This document shows, in pieces, positions 19,025-27,593 of a stretch of 64,000 nucleotides of DNA. Source of the stretch: Dysgonomonas sp. PF1-14. GTDB lineage: Bacteria > Bacteroidota > Bacteroidia > Bacteroidales > Dysgonomonadaceae. The stretch lies in assembly GCF_029892965.1 (NCBI RefSeq), contig NZ_JARXWN010000003.1, positions 1 to 64,000 of the forward strand, written 5' to 3'. How positions within the stretch are numbered: position 1 is the stretch's first letter; each line of letters opens with the position of its first letter. The notes beneath the pieces are model-generated. The model did not search any database. It was not told the DNA's origin and was given only the letters and a program-made list of their open reading frames with translations. The translations under genes were made by a program, and so were the position numbers.

Positions 19025-20646
19025 CGAGAATATATATATTATTGTTCTTTTTAGCTGCTTTACCGGCTATTTATGCTCAAAACTATATTTCCAAAGTCTG
19101 GCAATCAGACTTAGGTAACGGCATGTATAAAAATCCTGTTCTTTATGCCGATTATTCCGATCCTGATGCTTGTCGCGTGGGAGACGATTATTATATGACA
19201 GCTTCCAGTTTCAATTGCATACCCGGACTACCTATACTTCACTCTAAAGACTTGGTTAACTGGACTATTGTGGGGCATGCTATAGCCGCCATGCCCGAAA
19301 ATGCCATGTTTGTGGCTGATGGAGTTAATCATGGAGGAAGTGTATGGGCTCCTGCTATCCGCTATCACAAAGGTGAATTTTATATCTATTACGGAGATCC
19401 CGATCTGGGAATCTTTATGACAAAGACGAAAGATCCTGCGGGCGAATGGGAACCTTTGATATTAGTCAAAGAAGGAAAAGGACTAATAGATGCCTGCCCT
19501 ATTTTCGATGAAGACGGGCAAGTATATCTGGCACATGGTTATGCAGGCAGCCGTGCAGGAATAAAAAGTCTGTTGGCTGTAACCCGCCTTACGCCTGATG
19601 GGAAAAAAGCTATTGGAGAATCGAAGATTATATATGATGGTCACGACATTGACCCTACAATAGAAGGCCCTAAGTTTTATAAAAGAAACGGCTATTATTA
19701 CATCTTTGCTCCGGCCGGAGGTGTTGCCACCGGATGGCAACTGGCTATGCGGGCGAAAGATATATTTGGTCCATACGAGCGCAAGATTGTTATGGCTCAG
19801 GGTAAAACTGCTGTTAATGGACCTCATCAGGGAGCATGGGTAGATACTAAAACAGGCGAAGATTGGTTCCTGCATTTTCAGGATGTAGGTGCATTCGGGC
19901 GTCTTGTACATCTTCAACCGATGGTTTGGAAAAATGACTGGCCTGTTATTGGAGATGATAAGGATGGTGACGGATGCGGCGATCCTGTATTGACATATAA
20001 AAAGCCTAATGTAGGGCAAACATATCCTATCGCTACTCCCGCCGAAAGTGATGAGTTTAATACAAATACACTCGGCCTACAGTGGCAGTGGCATGCCAAC
20101 CCGCAGTCGTGGTGGTATTTTACTGATCAGGTGAATGGCTTTCTGAGCCTTTATTCTGTACCTGTTACTGATAATTACAAAAGCCTTTGGGATGTGCCTA
20201 ATCTGCTGTTGCAAAAAACTCCCGCTCCGGATTTTACGGCGACAATGAAGCTGACATTCAAGCCTGATCCCCGTTTCAAGGGAGAACGTACCGGACTTGT
20301 AGTAATGGGGCTCGATTACGCATTGCTTTCTTTCGAGAACACCGAAAATGGGTTTACCCTATCTCAGGCAGAGTGCCTGAATGCAGAAAAAGGTGCAACC
20401 GAAAAAGTAAATGCTTCAGTACAGTTAAAAGATGCTACAGTATATTTACGTGTTAAAGTTAATCCGGATACTACATGTACATTCAGCTATAGCACCGATG
20501 ATAAAAAATATACAGTTCTGGGAAATGTATTCCGGGCTAAAGAAGGAAAATGGATCGGAGCCAAGATCGGCACATTCTGCTCACGTCCTTTGAAAGGGAA
20601 CGATGGCGGACGTGTAGATATAGACTGGTTCAGACTTACGAAATAA
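19021..20646 (+). CDS. GH43 family glycoside hydrolase
   Basis: This 541-residue secreted protein (signal about 1-20) has an N-terminal five-bladed GH43 propeller. The motif YSDPDACRVGDDYYM (about 44-58) contains the catalytic-base Asp, and IEGPKFYKRNGYYYIFAPAG carries the acid Glu. The C-terminal 200 residues resemble the beta-sandwich appended to GH43 enzymes (beta-xylosidase C-terminal type). Family members remove arabinose, xylose or galactose side chains. In a pectin locus an arabinan or galactan side-chain activity is most likely, but the subfamily cannot be fixed by eye. It is the last gene of the enzyme run, before a terminator. Confidence 0.88.
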   Translation: MTRIYILLFFLAALPAIYAQNYISKVWQSDLGNGMYKNPVLYADYSDPDACRVGDDYYMTASSFNCIPGLPILHSKDLVNWTIVGHAIAAMPENAMFVADGVNHGGSVWAPAIRYHKGEFYIYYGDPDLGIFMTKTKDPAGEWEPLILVKEGKGLIDACPIFDEDGQVYLAHGYAGSRAGIKSLLAVTRLTPDGKKAIGESKIIYDGHDIDPTIEGPKFYKRNGYYYIFAPAGGVATGWQLAMRAKDIFGPYERKIVMAQGKTAVNGPHQGAWVDTKTGEDWFLHFQDVGAFGRLVHLQPMVWKNDWPVIGDDKDGDGCGDPVLTYKKPNVGQTYPIATPAESDEFNTNTLGLQWQWHANPQSWWYFTDQVNGFLSLYSVPVTDNYKSLWDVPNLLLQKTPAPDFTATMKLTFKPDPRFKGERTGLVVMGLDYALLSFENTENGFTLSQAECLNAEKGATEKVNASVQLKDATVYLRVKVNPDTTCTFSYSTDDKKYTVLGNVFRAKEGKWIGAKIGTFCSRPLKGNDGGRVDIDWFRLTK

Positions 20647-20677
20647 GTTTTTTTAGATTAGATTGTTTTTAGATTTT

Positions 20678-20729
20678 GACTAAGGGTAGGGGTAAGAATT
20701 AAAAACTATCCCTGCTCTTAGTCTTTTTT
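20678..20729 (+). terminator. Rho-independent-type terminator after the GH43 gene
   Basis: GACTAAG...CTTAGTC arms (20678 onward and ending 20723), extended by GGG/CCC, are followed directly by six T residues. Confidence 0.65.
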
Positions 20730-20755
20730 AGGAGACACTTGAAACAACTGGCTTT

Positions 20756-21754
20756 ATGAGATATTTCAAAATATTTTTACTTTTGTTCTTTTTCAGCAGT
20801 GGTTTGTATGCTCAACTGGTGACAATAGACGGCATTCCGCGCGATACATCATTCACCCTGCATAGTGCTTATGTAAAAGCCCTGAAGCAATATCCGGATA
20901 TAAAGAAAGTATTGCCCGCACTACCTGCAAATGTGCAGGCTATTGAAGGAATAATATATTCTGTTCCAGTAGAAAACAGAAACCTCAAACTTAACCTGTA
21001 CCGCCCCCAAGATGATAATAAATATCCTGTTTTGCTTATGGTACATGGAGGAGGTTGGAGTTCAGGTGATCTGTCTATGCAGATACCAATGGCGCAGCAG
21101 ATTGCTTCACATGGATATGTAGCTATTCCTGTCGAATATCGTTTGTCTCCCGAAGCTCCCTATCCGGCAGCAGTACTCGATCTGAAAACGGCAATCAGAT
21201 GGATACGGGCAAATGCAGATGCTTACAAGATAGACACTACTCATATAGCGATATCGGGTTGCTCGGCTGGAGGACAGTTGGCAATGCTTGTGGGAATGAC
21301 GAATTTTCAACAGGAATATGAGACGTCCGGAGAATATCCTGAGTTTAGGAGTAATGTGCATGCCGTTGTCAATATCGACGGAATCTCGGATTTCTCTACA
21401 GATGAGTGGGAGGCGACAAAGGAGTCTTTAGCAAAGAAGAAAATACCTGCTTCTATAAAGTGGCTTGGGGGAACCTATGATGATAAGCGAGAAGCGTGGT
21501 TGTCAGCCTCACCTGTACATCACATTACCAAAGATTCGGCTCCTGTGTGTTTTATCAATAGTTCTATCCCACGTTTTCATGGCGGGCGCAACGAGGCAAT
21601 CGAAATCTTGTCAGGGTACGATATTTATACAGAGGTACATGTGGTCAATGATACTCCACATCCATTCTGGCTTTTCCACCCTTGGTTCGACAGTGCTGTT
21701 GCACACACAGTTTCATTTTTAGATAAGATGTTGAAAATGAAAAAAATGGAATGA
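20756..21754 (+). CDS. Secreted alpha/beta hydrolase (hormone-sensitive lipase-like esterase)
   Basis: This 332-residue protein has a signal peptide (about 1-20). It has the oxyanion motif HGGGWSSGD (about 96-104) and a nucleophile elbow GCSAGG (about 167-172; serine in G-x-S-x-G). The likely catalytic His is in DTPHPFW near residue 302. The family includes carboxylesterases and carbohydrate acetyl- or feruloyl-esterases. Its location between the pectin enzymes and the uronate operon suggests a pectin-decorating ester as substrate, but this is inference. It is separated from the GH43 gene by a terminator, so it has its own transcript or reads through. Confidence 0.75.
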   Translation: MRYFKIFLLLFFFSSGLYAQLVTIDGIPRDTSFTLHSAYVKALKQYPDIKKVLPALPANVQAIEGIIYSVPVENRNLKLNLYRPQDDNKYPVLLMVHGGGWSSGDLSMQIPMAQQIASHGYVAIPVEYRLSPEAPYPAAVLDLKTAIRWIRANADAYKIDTTHIAISGCSAGGQLAMLVGMTNFQQEYETSGEYPEFRSNVHAVVNIDGISDFSTDEWEATKESLAKKKIPASIKWLGGTYDDKREAWLSASPVHHITKDSAPVCFINSSIPRFHGGRNEAIEILSGYDIYTEVHVVNDTPHPFWLFHPWFDSAVAHTVSFLDKMLKMKKME

Positions 21755-21855
21755 ATTTCAGGTAATTTATTATCTTGTATGTTTTATAACATTTTTTCAA
21801 TTCTTAACAACGTGGTATTTTGCTGTTAATCAGGTTTTTGTGTATGTGTGTGAAA

Positions 21856-21877
21856 AATATGTGTGCGCACACATATT
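21856..21877. promoter_or_regulatory. Upstream palindromic operator of the uxaC operon
   Basis: This is a perfect 22-bp palindrome with half-site AATATGTGTGC, centred on a CG dinucleotide. Its right edge covers the putative -33 box. A related palindrome lies 56 bp downstream (centre to centre). A CG-centred palindrome with TGTG arms is typical of LacI-family operators, but the repressor is not encoded in this window. Confidence 0.7.
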
Positions 21878-21905
21878 GTCGGTTAATTAATTAATAATAT
21901 ATTTG
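21875..21905 (+). promoter_or_regulatory. Core promoter of the uxaC-exuT operon
   Basis: A -33 box ATTG (21875-21878), a 19-bp spacer and a perfect -7 box TATATTTG (21898-21905) match the Bacteroidetes promoter consensus. Transcription would start around 21912, so the downstream palindrome covers the start point. Confidence 0.65.
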
Positions 21906-21915
21906 CATAATATTT

Positions 21916-21929
21916 TGTGTGCGCACACA
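21916..21929. promoter_or_regulatory. Downstream palindromic operator of the uxaC operon
   Basis: A perfect 14-bp palindrome TGTGTGCGCACACA shares its central 14 bp with the upstream 22-bp palindrome. It lies at the expected transcription start, so a bound repressor would block the promoter. Confidence 0.7.
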
Positions 21930-21993
21930 CTTTTGCGGTTACAATATAAAAAAGGATAAATAACAATATTACTACAATATAAAATATACAACC

Positions 21994-23400
21994 ATGAAAC
22001 AGTTCTTAGACGATAACTTTGTATTACAGAATGAAACAGCTCAACAACTATATCACGAACACGCAAAAAAGCTGCCGATTATAGATTACCACTGTCACCT
22101 CGATCCGAAAATGATTGCAGAAGATTACCGTTTCGATAATCTTGGTGAAATCTGGTTGGGTGGCGATCACTACAAATGGCGCGCAATGCGTACCAATGGT
22201 GTAGATGAGCGTTTCTGTACAGGAAAAGATACAAGTGATTGGGAGAAATTTGAGAAATGGGCAGAGACTGTACCTTATACGATGCGTAACCCATTGTATC
22301 ACTGGACTCACCTCGAACTAAAAACTGCTTTCGGTGTAACTAAACTCTTGAAACCCGAAACGGCAAGAGAAATATATGACGAATGTACAGCAAAACTGCG
22401 TACTCCTGAGTTTTCGGCTCGCGGGCTGATGAAGCATTACAATGTAGAGGCTGTTTGTACGACAGACGATCCGGTAGATTCACTCGAGTATCACCTGGCT
22501 TTGAAGAATGAAGGTTTCTCTGTTAAAGTTCTTCCCACATGGCGTCCCGATAAGGCGATGGCAGTAGAGAATCCCGAAGTGTTCAGAGCTTATGTAGAAA
22601 GACTATCGGAAGTGTCAAACGTACCTGTAAGCAACTTCGCAGACCTGATTACAGCTTTGCGTAAGCGTCACGATTTCTTTGCCAGTGTAGGCTGTAAACT
22701 GTCCGATCATGGTATCGAAGAATTCTATGCAGAAGACTATACACAGAGCGAGATAGACGCTATATTCAATAAAGTATATGGCGGTAAGGCGCTGACAACA
22801 GAAGAAATACTTAAATTCAAGTCGGCAATGTTGGTTGAAGGAGCTATCATGGACTGGGAAAAAGGTTGGACACAGCAATTCCATTATGGAGCTATCCGTA
22901 ACAACAATACACGTCTGTTCAAGCAATTAGGGCCTGATACAGGTTTCGATTCTATCGGAGACTTTACAGTGGCTAAAGCAATGTCTAAATTCCTGAACAG
23001 TCTGGATACTGAAAATAAATTGGCAAAAACAATTATATACAACCTCAATCCACGCGACAATGACCTGATTGCAACAATGATAGGAAACTTCCAGGATGGT
23101 TCGGTTGCAGGAAAAATACAGTTCGGTTCGGGCTGGTGGTTCCTCGATCAGAAAACCGGTATGGAAGCACAGATGAACTCATTATCTAATCTTGGACTGT
23201 TGAGCCGTTTTGTAGGTATGTTGACCGACTCGCGCAGCTTCTTGTCTTATCCGCGTCACGAGTATTTCCGCCGCATTCTTTGTAACCTTATCGGTACAGA
23301 TGTTGAGCAAGGTTTGTTGCCTTCATCCGAACTGCCATTCTTAGGTAAGTTGGTAGAAAATGTATCATACTATAATGCAAAGAACTTTTTTAAATTTTAA
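21994..23400 (+). CDS. uxaC: Glucuronate/galacturonate isomerase
   Basis: This 468-residue protein matches uronate isomerase of the amidohydrolase superfamily over its full usual length. Visible signatures are IIDYHCHLDPKMIAED (metal-binding HxH near residues 33-35), FSARGLMKHYNVEAVCTTDD and TDSRSFLSYPRHEYFRR close to the C-terminus. It converts galacturonate to tagaturonate and glucuronate to fructuronate in the cytoplasm. The tagaturonate would go to UxaB, whose gene starts at the left edge of the window. It is first in the catabolic operon, behind the palindromic operators. Confidence 0.96.
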   Translation: MKQFLDDNFVLQNETAQQLYHEHAKKLPIIDYHCHLDPKMIAEDYRFDNLGEIWLGGDHYKWRAMRTNGVDERFCTGKDTSDWEKFEKWAETVPYTMRNPLYHWTHLELKTAFGVTKLLKPETAREIYDECTAKLRTPEFSARGLMKHYNVEAVCTTDDPVDSLEYHLALKNEGFSVKVLPTWRPDKAMAVENPEVFRAYVERLSEVSNVPVSNFADLITALRKRHDFFASVGCKLSDHGIEEFYAEDYTQSEIDAIFNKVYGGKALTTEEILKFKSAMLVEGAIMDWEKGWTQQFHYGAIRNNNTRLFKQLGPDTGFDSIGDFTVAKAMSKFLNSLDTENKLAKTIIYNLNPRDNDLIATMIGNFQDGSVAGKIQFGSGWWFLDQKTGMEAQMNSLSNLGLLSRFVGMLTDSRSFLSYPRHEYFRRILCNLIGTDVEQGLLPSSELPFLGKLVENVSYYNAKNFFKF

Positions 23401-23426
23401 AGATCAATATTTAATATAAAAAAACA

Positions 23427-24269
23427 ATGAAAACAGTAATCGAAGAACGCTGGGGTACGCACCCCGACGATGTAAAACGCTACGACACATCACAATTAAG
23501 AAAAGAGTTTCTGGTAGAAAAACTATTTGAAGCCGACAGTGTATTGATGACTTATACGCACAACGACCGCCTTATCATTGGCGGAGCACTGCCTGTAAAA
23601 GAAGCATTGAAACTGGAAACCGTAGACCTTATTCGCTCAGAATATTTCTGCGAACGCAGAGAGGTAGGTATTATCTGTATCGAAGGCGAAGGCGTTGTTA
23701 CAGTTGACGGAAAAGACTACAACATGGGCTTCAAAGATGCCATCTATGTTGGTCGCGGCAGCAAGGAAGTTGTATTTAAGAGCAATAACGCTTCTGCTCC
23801 TGCCAAATATTACTTTGCATCGTCACCGGCTCACAAAGAATATCCTACAGCGCAAATAACAAAAGATATGCGCCGTACGAGAGACTTGGGTACACCGGCT
23901 ACATCTAACGAACGTTTACTCAATCAACTTATACTTAGCGAGATCGTTCCTTGCTGCCAGTTGCAGATGGGAATGACCGAGTTAAAAGAAGGCAGTGTGT
24001 GGAATACTATGCCTCCGCATACACACTCACGCCGTATGGAAGCTTACTTCTATTTCAAAGTGCCTGCACAACAGGCGGTTTGTCACTTTATGGGACAACC
24101 ACAGGAAACCCGCCATATCTTTATGGGTAACGAGCAGGCGGTTATTTCCCCATCTTGGTCTATTCACTCTGCTGCCGGAACAAGTAACTATACTTTCATT
24201 TGGGCGATGTGCGGAGAAAATCTCGATTATGATGATATGGATACTTTTACAGCAGACAAATTGCGCTAA
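23427..24269 (+). CDS. kduI: 5-keto-4-deoxyuronate isomerase (KduI)
   Basis: This 280-residue cupin enzyme converts 5-keto-4-deoxyuronate (from unsaturated galacturonate released by GH105) to 2,5-diketo-3-deoxygluconate, the KduD substrate. The metal site is visible in MPPHTHSRRMEAYFYF (His and Glu ligands, about 196-211). A distal His lies in SWSIHSAAGTSNY. The length is typical. The gene follows uxaC by 26 nt. Confidence 0.96.
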   Translation: MKTVIEERWGTHPDDVKRYDTSQLRKEFLVEKLFEADSVLMTYTHNDRLIIGGALPVKEALKLETVDLIRSEYFCERREVGIICIEGEGVVTVDGKDYNMGFKDAIYVGRGSKEVVFKSNNASAPAKYYFASSPAHKEYPTAQITKDMRRTRDLGTPATSNERLLNQLILSEIVPCCQLQMGMTELKEGSVWNTMPPHTHSRRMEAYFYFKVPAQQAVCHFMGQPQETRHIFMGNEQAVISPSWSIHSAAGTSNYTFIWAMCGENLDYDDMDTFTADKLR

Positions 24270-24296
24270 TCGTAAACAATCTAAAAAGACGAGAAA

Positions 24297-25454
24297 ATGA
24301 AAAAAATATTTAGTTTGTTGTTTGCTGTTGCATTCTTGTTTTCCTGCTCATCAAATAATAATGAAGTAAAAATTACGGTCGAGAATCCAAGCGATTTTGA
24401 CCGTTTGGCTGAACTTGTTGAGATACCTATCGATACGATTAAAGGAAAAGTAGTACTCGCCGATAGTTTGGTTTATGTTGTTAAAACAGCTGAAGGCACT
24501 GTGATTCCGTCTCAGATTACATACGATAGAAAGATCATTTTTCAGCCCGAACTGAAAGCAGGTGAATCTAAATCTTTTGTGATAACAACAGGAGAACCAC
24601 AGGCATTTTCTGCCAAAACTTATGGACGTCATATTGCAGAACGTAAAGACGATTTCGCATGGGAAAACGATCGCGTAGCATTTCGTGCTTATGGTCCTGC
24701 GCTTATAGCAACAGACGGCCCTAGCAATGGATTCGATGTATGGTATAAAAGAACCAATAATCTTGTTATTGACAAATGGTATAAAGATGATCTGGCCGGA
24801 GTTCAGTCATACCATAACGATAATGGTGAAGGACTCGACGATTATAAAGTAGGGCGTAGTTTAGGAGCAGGGGCAATGGCTCCGTTTGTAAATGGTAAAC
24901 TGTGGCTGAACGAAAATTATGCTTCACAGGAAGTGCTTGAAAACGGACCTCTTCGTACTACATTCAAGCTTACTTACAAAGATCTTGATGTGGATGGAAA
25001 ACAAGTTGCAGAAAGCCGCACCGTTTCTCTTGATGCAGGATCACAACTATCTAAAGTCGTTCAGGCTTATACAATAAAAGAACCGATGGATGTTGCTGCC
25101 GGTCTTGTCAAAAGGGAAAATGGAGACTCTATCATATCGGTTGTCGACAAAGGTTATATTGTATATGCAGAACCGGCTTCTCCCAAAGCAGAGGGAGTAT
25201 ATCTGGCTATGATATTTCCGCAAGGACTGAAAGAAATGGTTGTAGATACATACGAAACAGTTAATCCAGTAAACAAACAAAAAGGCAAATATTCTCACGT
25301 ATTGGGAGTTACCTCCCAGCAACCTCGTGTTCCTGTAACTTACTATACAGGCTATGGATGGAAGGAATATGGCTTCCCTACTGTTGCCGATTTCGAAAAA
25401 TATATACAAAATTTCTCTACTGCTTTGACGCAGCCTTTAAAAGTTACCTATTGA
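24297..25454 (+). CDS. DUF4861 family lipoprotein in the uronate operon
   Basis: This 385-residue lipoprotein (MKKIFSLLFAVAFLFSCSS, Cys17) belongs to DUF4861 and is a paralogue of the protein at 130-1356. Shared elements include the Ig-like N-terminal strand region and ENDRVAFRAYGP. A YKVGRSLGAGAMAPFVNGKL segment in the middle corresponds to LKVGKALGIGSIAIWDGQKA in the paralogue. The biochemical function is not known to me. Being cotranscribed with kduI and kdgK, an extracytoplasmic role in handling (unsaturated) uronides is plausible. A hairpin follows at 25463-25493. Confidence 0.72.
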   Translation: MKKIFSLLFAVAFLFSCSSNNNEVKITVENPSDFDRLAELVEIPIDTIKGKVVLADSLVYVVKTAEGTVIPSQITYDRKIIFQPELKAGESKSFVITTGEPQAFSAKTYGRHIAERKDDFAWENDRVAFRAYGPALIATDGPSNGFDVWYKRTNNLVIDKWYKDDLAGVQSYHNDNGEGLDDYKVGRSLGAGAMAPFVNGKLWLNENYASQEVLENGPLRTTFKLTYKDLDVDGKQVAESRTVSLDAGSQLSKVVQAYTIKEPMDVAAGLVKRENGDSIISVVDKGYIVYAEPASPKAEGVYLAMIFPQGLKEMVVDTYETVNPVNKQKGKYSHVLGVTSQQPRVPVTYYTGYGWKEYGFPTVADFEKYIQNFSTALTQPLKVTY

Positions 25455-25462
25455 ATAAATAA

Positions 25463-25493
25463 CGGTCAGCAGGTCTGATCAGCCTGCTGACCG
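25463..25493 (+). terminator. Intra-operon hairpin between DUF4861 and kdgK
   Basis: An 11-bp perfect stem CGGTCAGCAGG/CCTGCTGACCG has a 9-nt loop. There is no T-run after it, so attenuation or mRNA stabilisation within the operon is as likely as termination. Confidence 0.5.
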
Positions 25494-25538
25494 GATACTA
25501 ATAAATACATATATTAAAAAAAAGCAATAACTGAAACT

Positions 25539-26576
25539 ATGAAAAAAGTAGTAACATTCGGTGAAGTAATGCTACGTCTTGCAACTCCCGGATATCAAAG
25601 ATTTATACAATCAAACACATTGAACGCAACTTTTGGCGGAGGAGAGGCGAATGTAGCCGTATCACTTTCAAACTATGGTATTCCTACAGATTTTGTAACT
25701 CGCCTTCCTCAAAATGATATCGCAGAATGGTGTATTTCCGATCTGAGAAAGTACAATGTAGGTGTAAGCAATATCGTTCGTGGCGGCGACCGCGTAGGTA
25801 TCTACTTCCTCGAAACAGGAGCTGTAGCGCGTGCCTCGAAAGTAGTTTACGATCGTGCTAATTCTGCAATTGCAGACATCAAGCCGGGAATGATCAACTG
25901 GCGTGAAATATTTAAAGATGCACAATGGTTTCACTGGACAGGAATTACTCCAGCAATATCGCAAGGAGCGGCAGACGCTTGTCTTGAGGCTATAAAGATA
26001 GCGAACGAAATGGGGGTGACTGTTTCTACCGACCTTAACTATCGCAAGAATCTGTGGAAATACGGAAAGACTGTATCGGAAGTTATGCCTGCGCTTGTAG
26101 AAGGTTGTGATGTTATACTTGGTAACGAAGAAGATGCAGAAAGAGTATTCGGAATTAAACCTGAGGGCTTCGATGTAGCCCACACAGGTGGCGATGTAAA
26201 TGCTGCTGAGTTTGAATCGGTATGCACACAAATGATGAAACGCTTTCCTCGTGCTAAGAAAATTATTATTACACTTCGTGGCTCTATCAATGCTAACCAC
26301 AATACTTGGGGTGGATGCTTGTATTCAGATAAGCTATACCAGTCTAAGCGTTACGATATTACACACATCGTTGACCGCGTAGGAGGTGGAGACTCTTTCA
26401 TGGGAGGTCTTGTTTACGGCTTGATCACATATCCTACCGATGATCAGAAAGCATTGGATTTTGCTGTGGCTGCATCATGTCTGAAACATACTGTATATGG
26501 AGACTTTAATCTTGTAACAGTGCCCGAGGTAGAAAACCTTATGAAAGGTGACGGTTCGGGGCGTGTATCAAGATAG
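25539..26576 (+). CDS. kdgK: 2-keto-3-deoxygluconate kinase (PfkB family)
   Basis: This 345-residue sugar kinase has the PfkB N-terminal motif (FGGGEANVAVSLSNYG, about 31-46) and the C-terminal signature DRVGGGDSFMGGLVYGL (about 277-293), with the catalytic Asp in GGGDSF. It phosphorylates KDG made by KduD to KDPG, the KdgA substrate. Pathway neighbours on both sides support KDG rather than fructose or ribose as substrate. Confidence 0.9.
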   Translation: MKKVVTFGEVMLRLATPGYQRFIQSNTLNATFGGGEANVAVSLSNYGIPTDFVTRLPQNDIAEWCISDLRKYNVGVSNIVRGGDRVGIYFLETGAVARASKVVYDRANSAIADIKPGMINWREIFKDAQWFHWTGITPAISQGAADACLEAIKIANEMGVTVSTDLNYRKNLWKYGKTVSEVMPALVEGCDVILGNEEDAERVFGIKPEGFDVAHTGGDVNAAEFESVCTQMMKRFPRAKKIIITLRGSINANHNTWGGCLYSDKLYQSKRYDITHIVDRVGGGDSFMGGLVYGLITYPTDDQKALDFAVAASCLKHTVYGDFNLVTVPEVENLMKGDGSGRVSR

Positions 26577-26579
26577 GAG

Positions 26580-26663
26580 CCCTCTAATCCCCCAGAGGGG
26601 GAATTTAAGTGATTATTAATATTTGTCTCTGCTATACCTCCCCTGTGGGGAGGCAAGGAGGGA
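26580..26663. repeat. REP/BIME-like pair of inverted palindromes
   Basis: Two hairpins face each other: TCCCCC-AGA... paired with GGGGGA (26588-26602), and CCTCCCC-TGT-GGGGAGG (26637-26653). Each is flanked outside by a CCCTC/GAGGG motif (26580 and 26663 ends), so the whole 84 bp is an imperfect inverted repeat of one unit. It sits between kdgK and kduD. Confidence 0.6.
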
Positions 26664-26679
26664 CCCGAAATAATAGAAT

Positions 26680-27459
26680 ATGAATCAATTTTCACTCGAA
26701 GGTAAGGTTGCACTGGTAACAGGTGGTACTTATGGTATAGGTATGGCAATGGCTAAGGCTTTAGGTAAAGCCGGTGCGACGATTGTTTTCAATGCCAGAA
26801 GTAAAGACCAGATCGAAAAAGCGCTGGAAGAATATAAAGCAGACGGCTTCAGAGTGTATGGCTATCAATGCGATGTAACCATAGAGCAGCAAGTACAGGA
26901 TATGGTTGCCGATATTTCGAAAAAGATAGGAGACGTGGATATTCTGGTAAACAATGCCGGAATAATCAAACGCATTCCTGCTCTGGAGATGTCGGTAGAA
27001 GAATTCAGTCAGGTGATAGACATCGACCTGATAGGGCCATTCATTGTATCTAAAGCTGTAGCTCCGGGCATGATCAAAAAAGGTGCAGGTAAGATTATCA
27101 ATATTTGCTCGATGATGAGCGAACTGGGACGCGAAACAGTTTCGGCTTATGCTGCGGCTAAAGGCGGACTGAAAATGCTGACCAAGAATCTTGCATGCGA
27201 ATGGGCAGAGCATAACATTCAGGTGAATGGTATCGGGCCGGGCTATATTGCTACGCCGCAAACAGCGCCGTTGCGTACACCGGGGCATCCGTTCAATGAA
27301 TTTATTATCTCTAAGACTCCGGCTGCACGTTGGGGTACACCGGAAGATCTTGAAGGACCAGTTGTATTCCTTGCTTCCGAAGCCTCTAATTTCATCAACG
27401 GACACATTCTATATGTAGACGGAGGTATTCTGGCATATATAGGAAAACAACCGAAGTAA
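26680..27459 (+). CDS. kduD: 2-deoxy-D-gluconate 3-dehydrogenase / DKI reductase (SDR family)
   Basis: This 259-residue short-chain dehydrogenase has TGGTYGIGMAMA (nucleotide binding, about 15-26), NNAG (about 91-94), and the catalytic Tyr/Lys in SAYAAAKGG (about 155-163). It reduces 2,5-diketo-3-deoxygluconate to KDG. The strongest functional evidence is its position next to kduI, kdgK and kdgA; the SDR family itself is broad. Confidence 0.9.
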   Translation: MNQFSLEGKVALVTGGTYGIGMAMAKALGKAGATIVFNARSKDQIEKALEEYKADGFRVYGYQCDVTIEQQVQDMVADISKKIGDVDILVNNAGIIKRIPALEMSVEEFSQVIDIDLIGPFIVSKAVAPGMIKKGAGKIINICSMMSELGRETVSAYAAAKGGLKMLTKNLACEWAEHNIQVNGIGPGYIATPQTAPLRTPGHPFNEFIISKTPAARWGTPEDLEGPVVFLASEASNFINGHILYVDGGILAYIGKQPK

Positions 27460-27593
27460 AATAATTTAAGTAACTAATTATTCAGCAGCAGGCAGGTATT
27501 AAATTCCATCCATTGTTTTTATTGATCTTTATAATATATACCTGCTTGTCTGTTTGATGTAATTAATAATGAAAAATTAAAGTTTTCTGTATA

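Noticed and set aside
25668-26300. 210-codon open frame opposite kdgK
   Set aside because: It is antisense to a gene with complete PfkB motifs and shows no recognisable protein features.
26761-27405. 214-codon open frame opposite kduD
   Set aside because: It is antisense to the SDR gene with all catalytic motifs.
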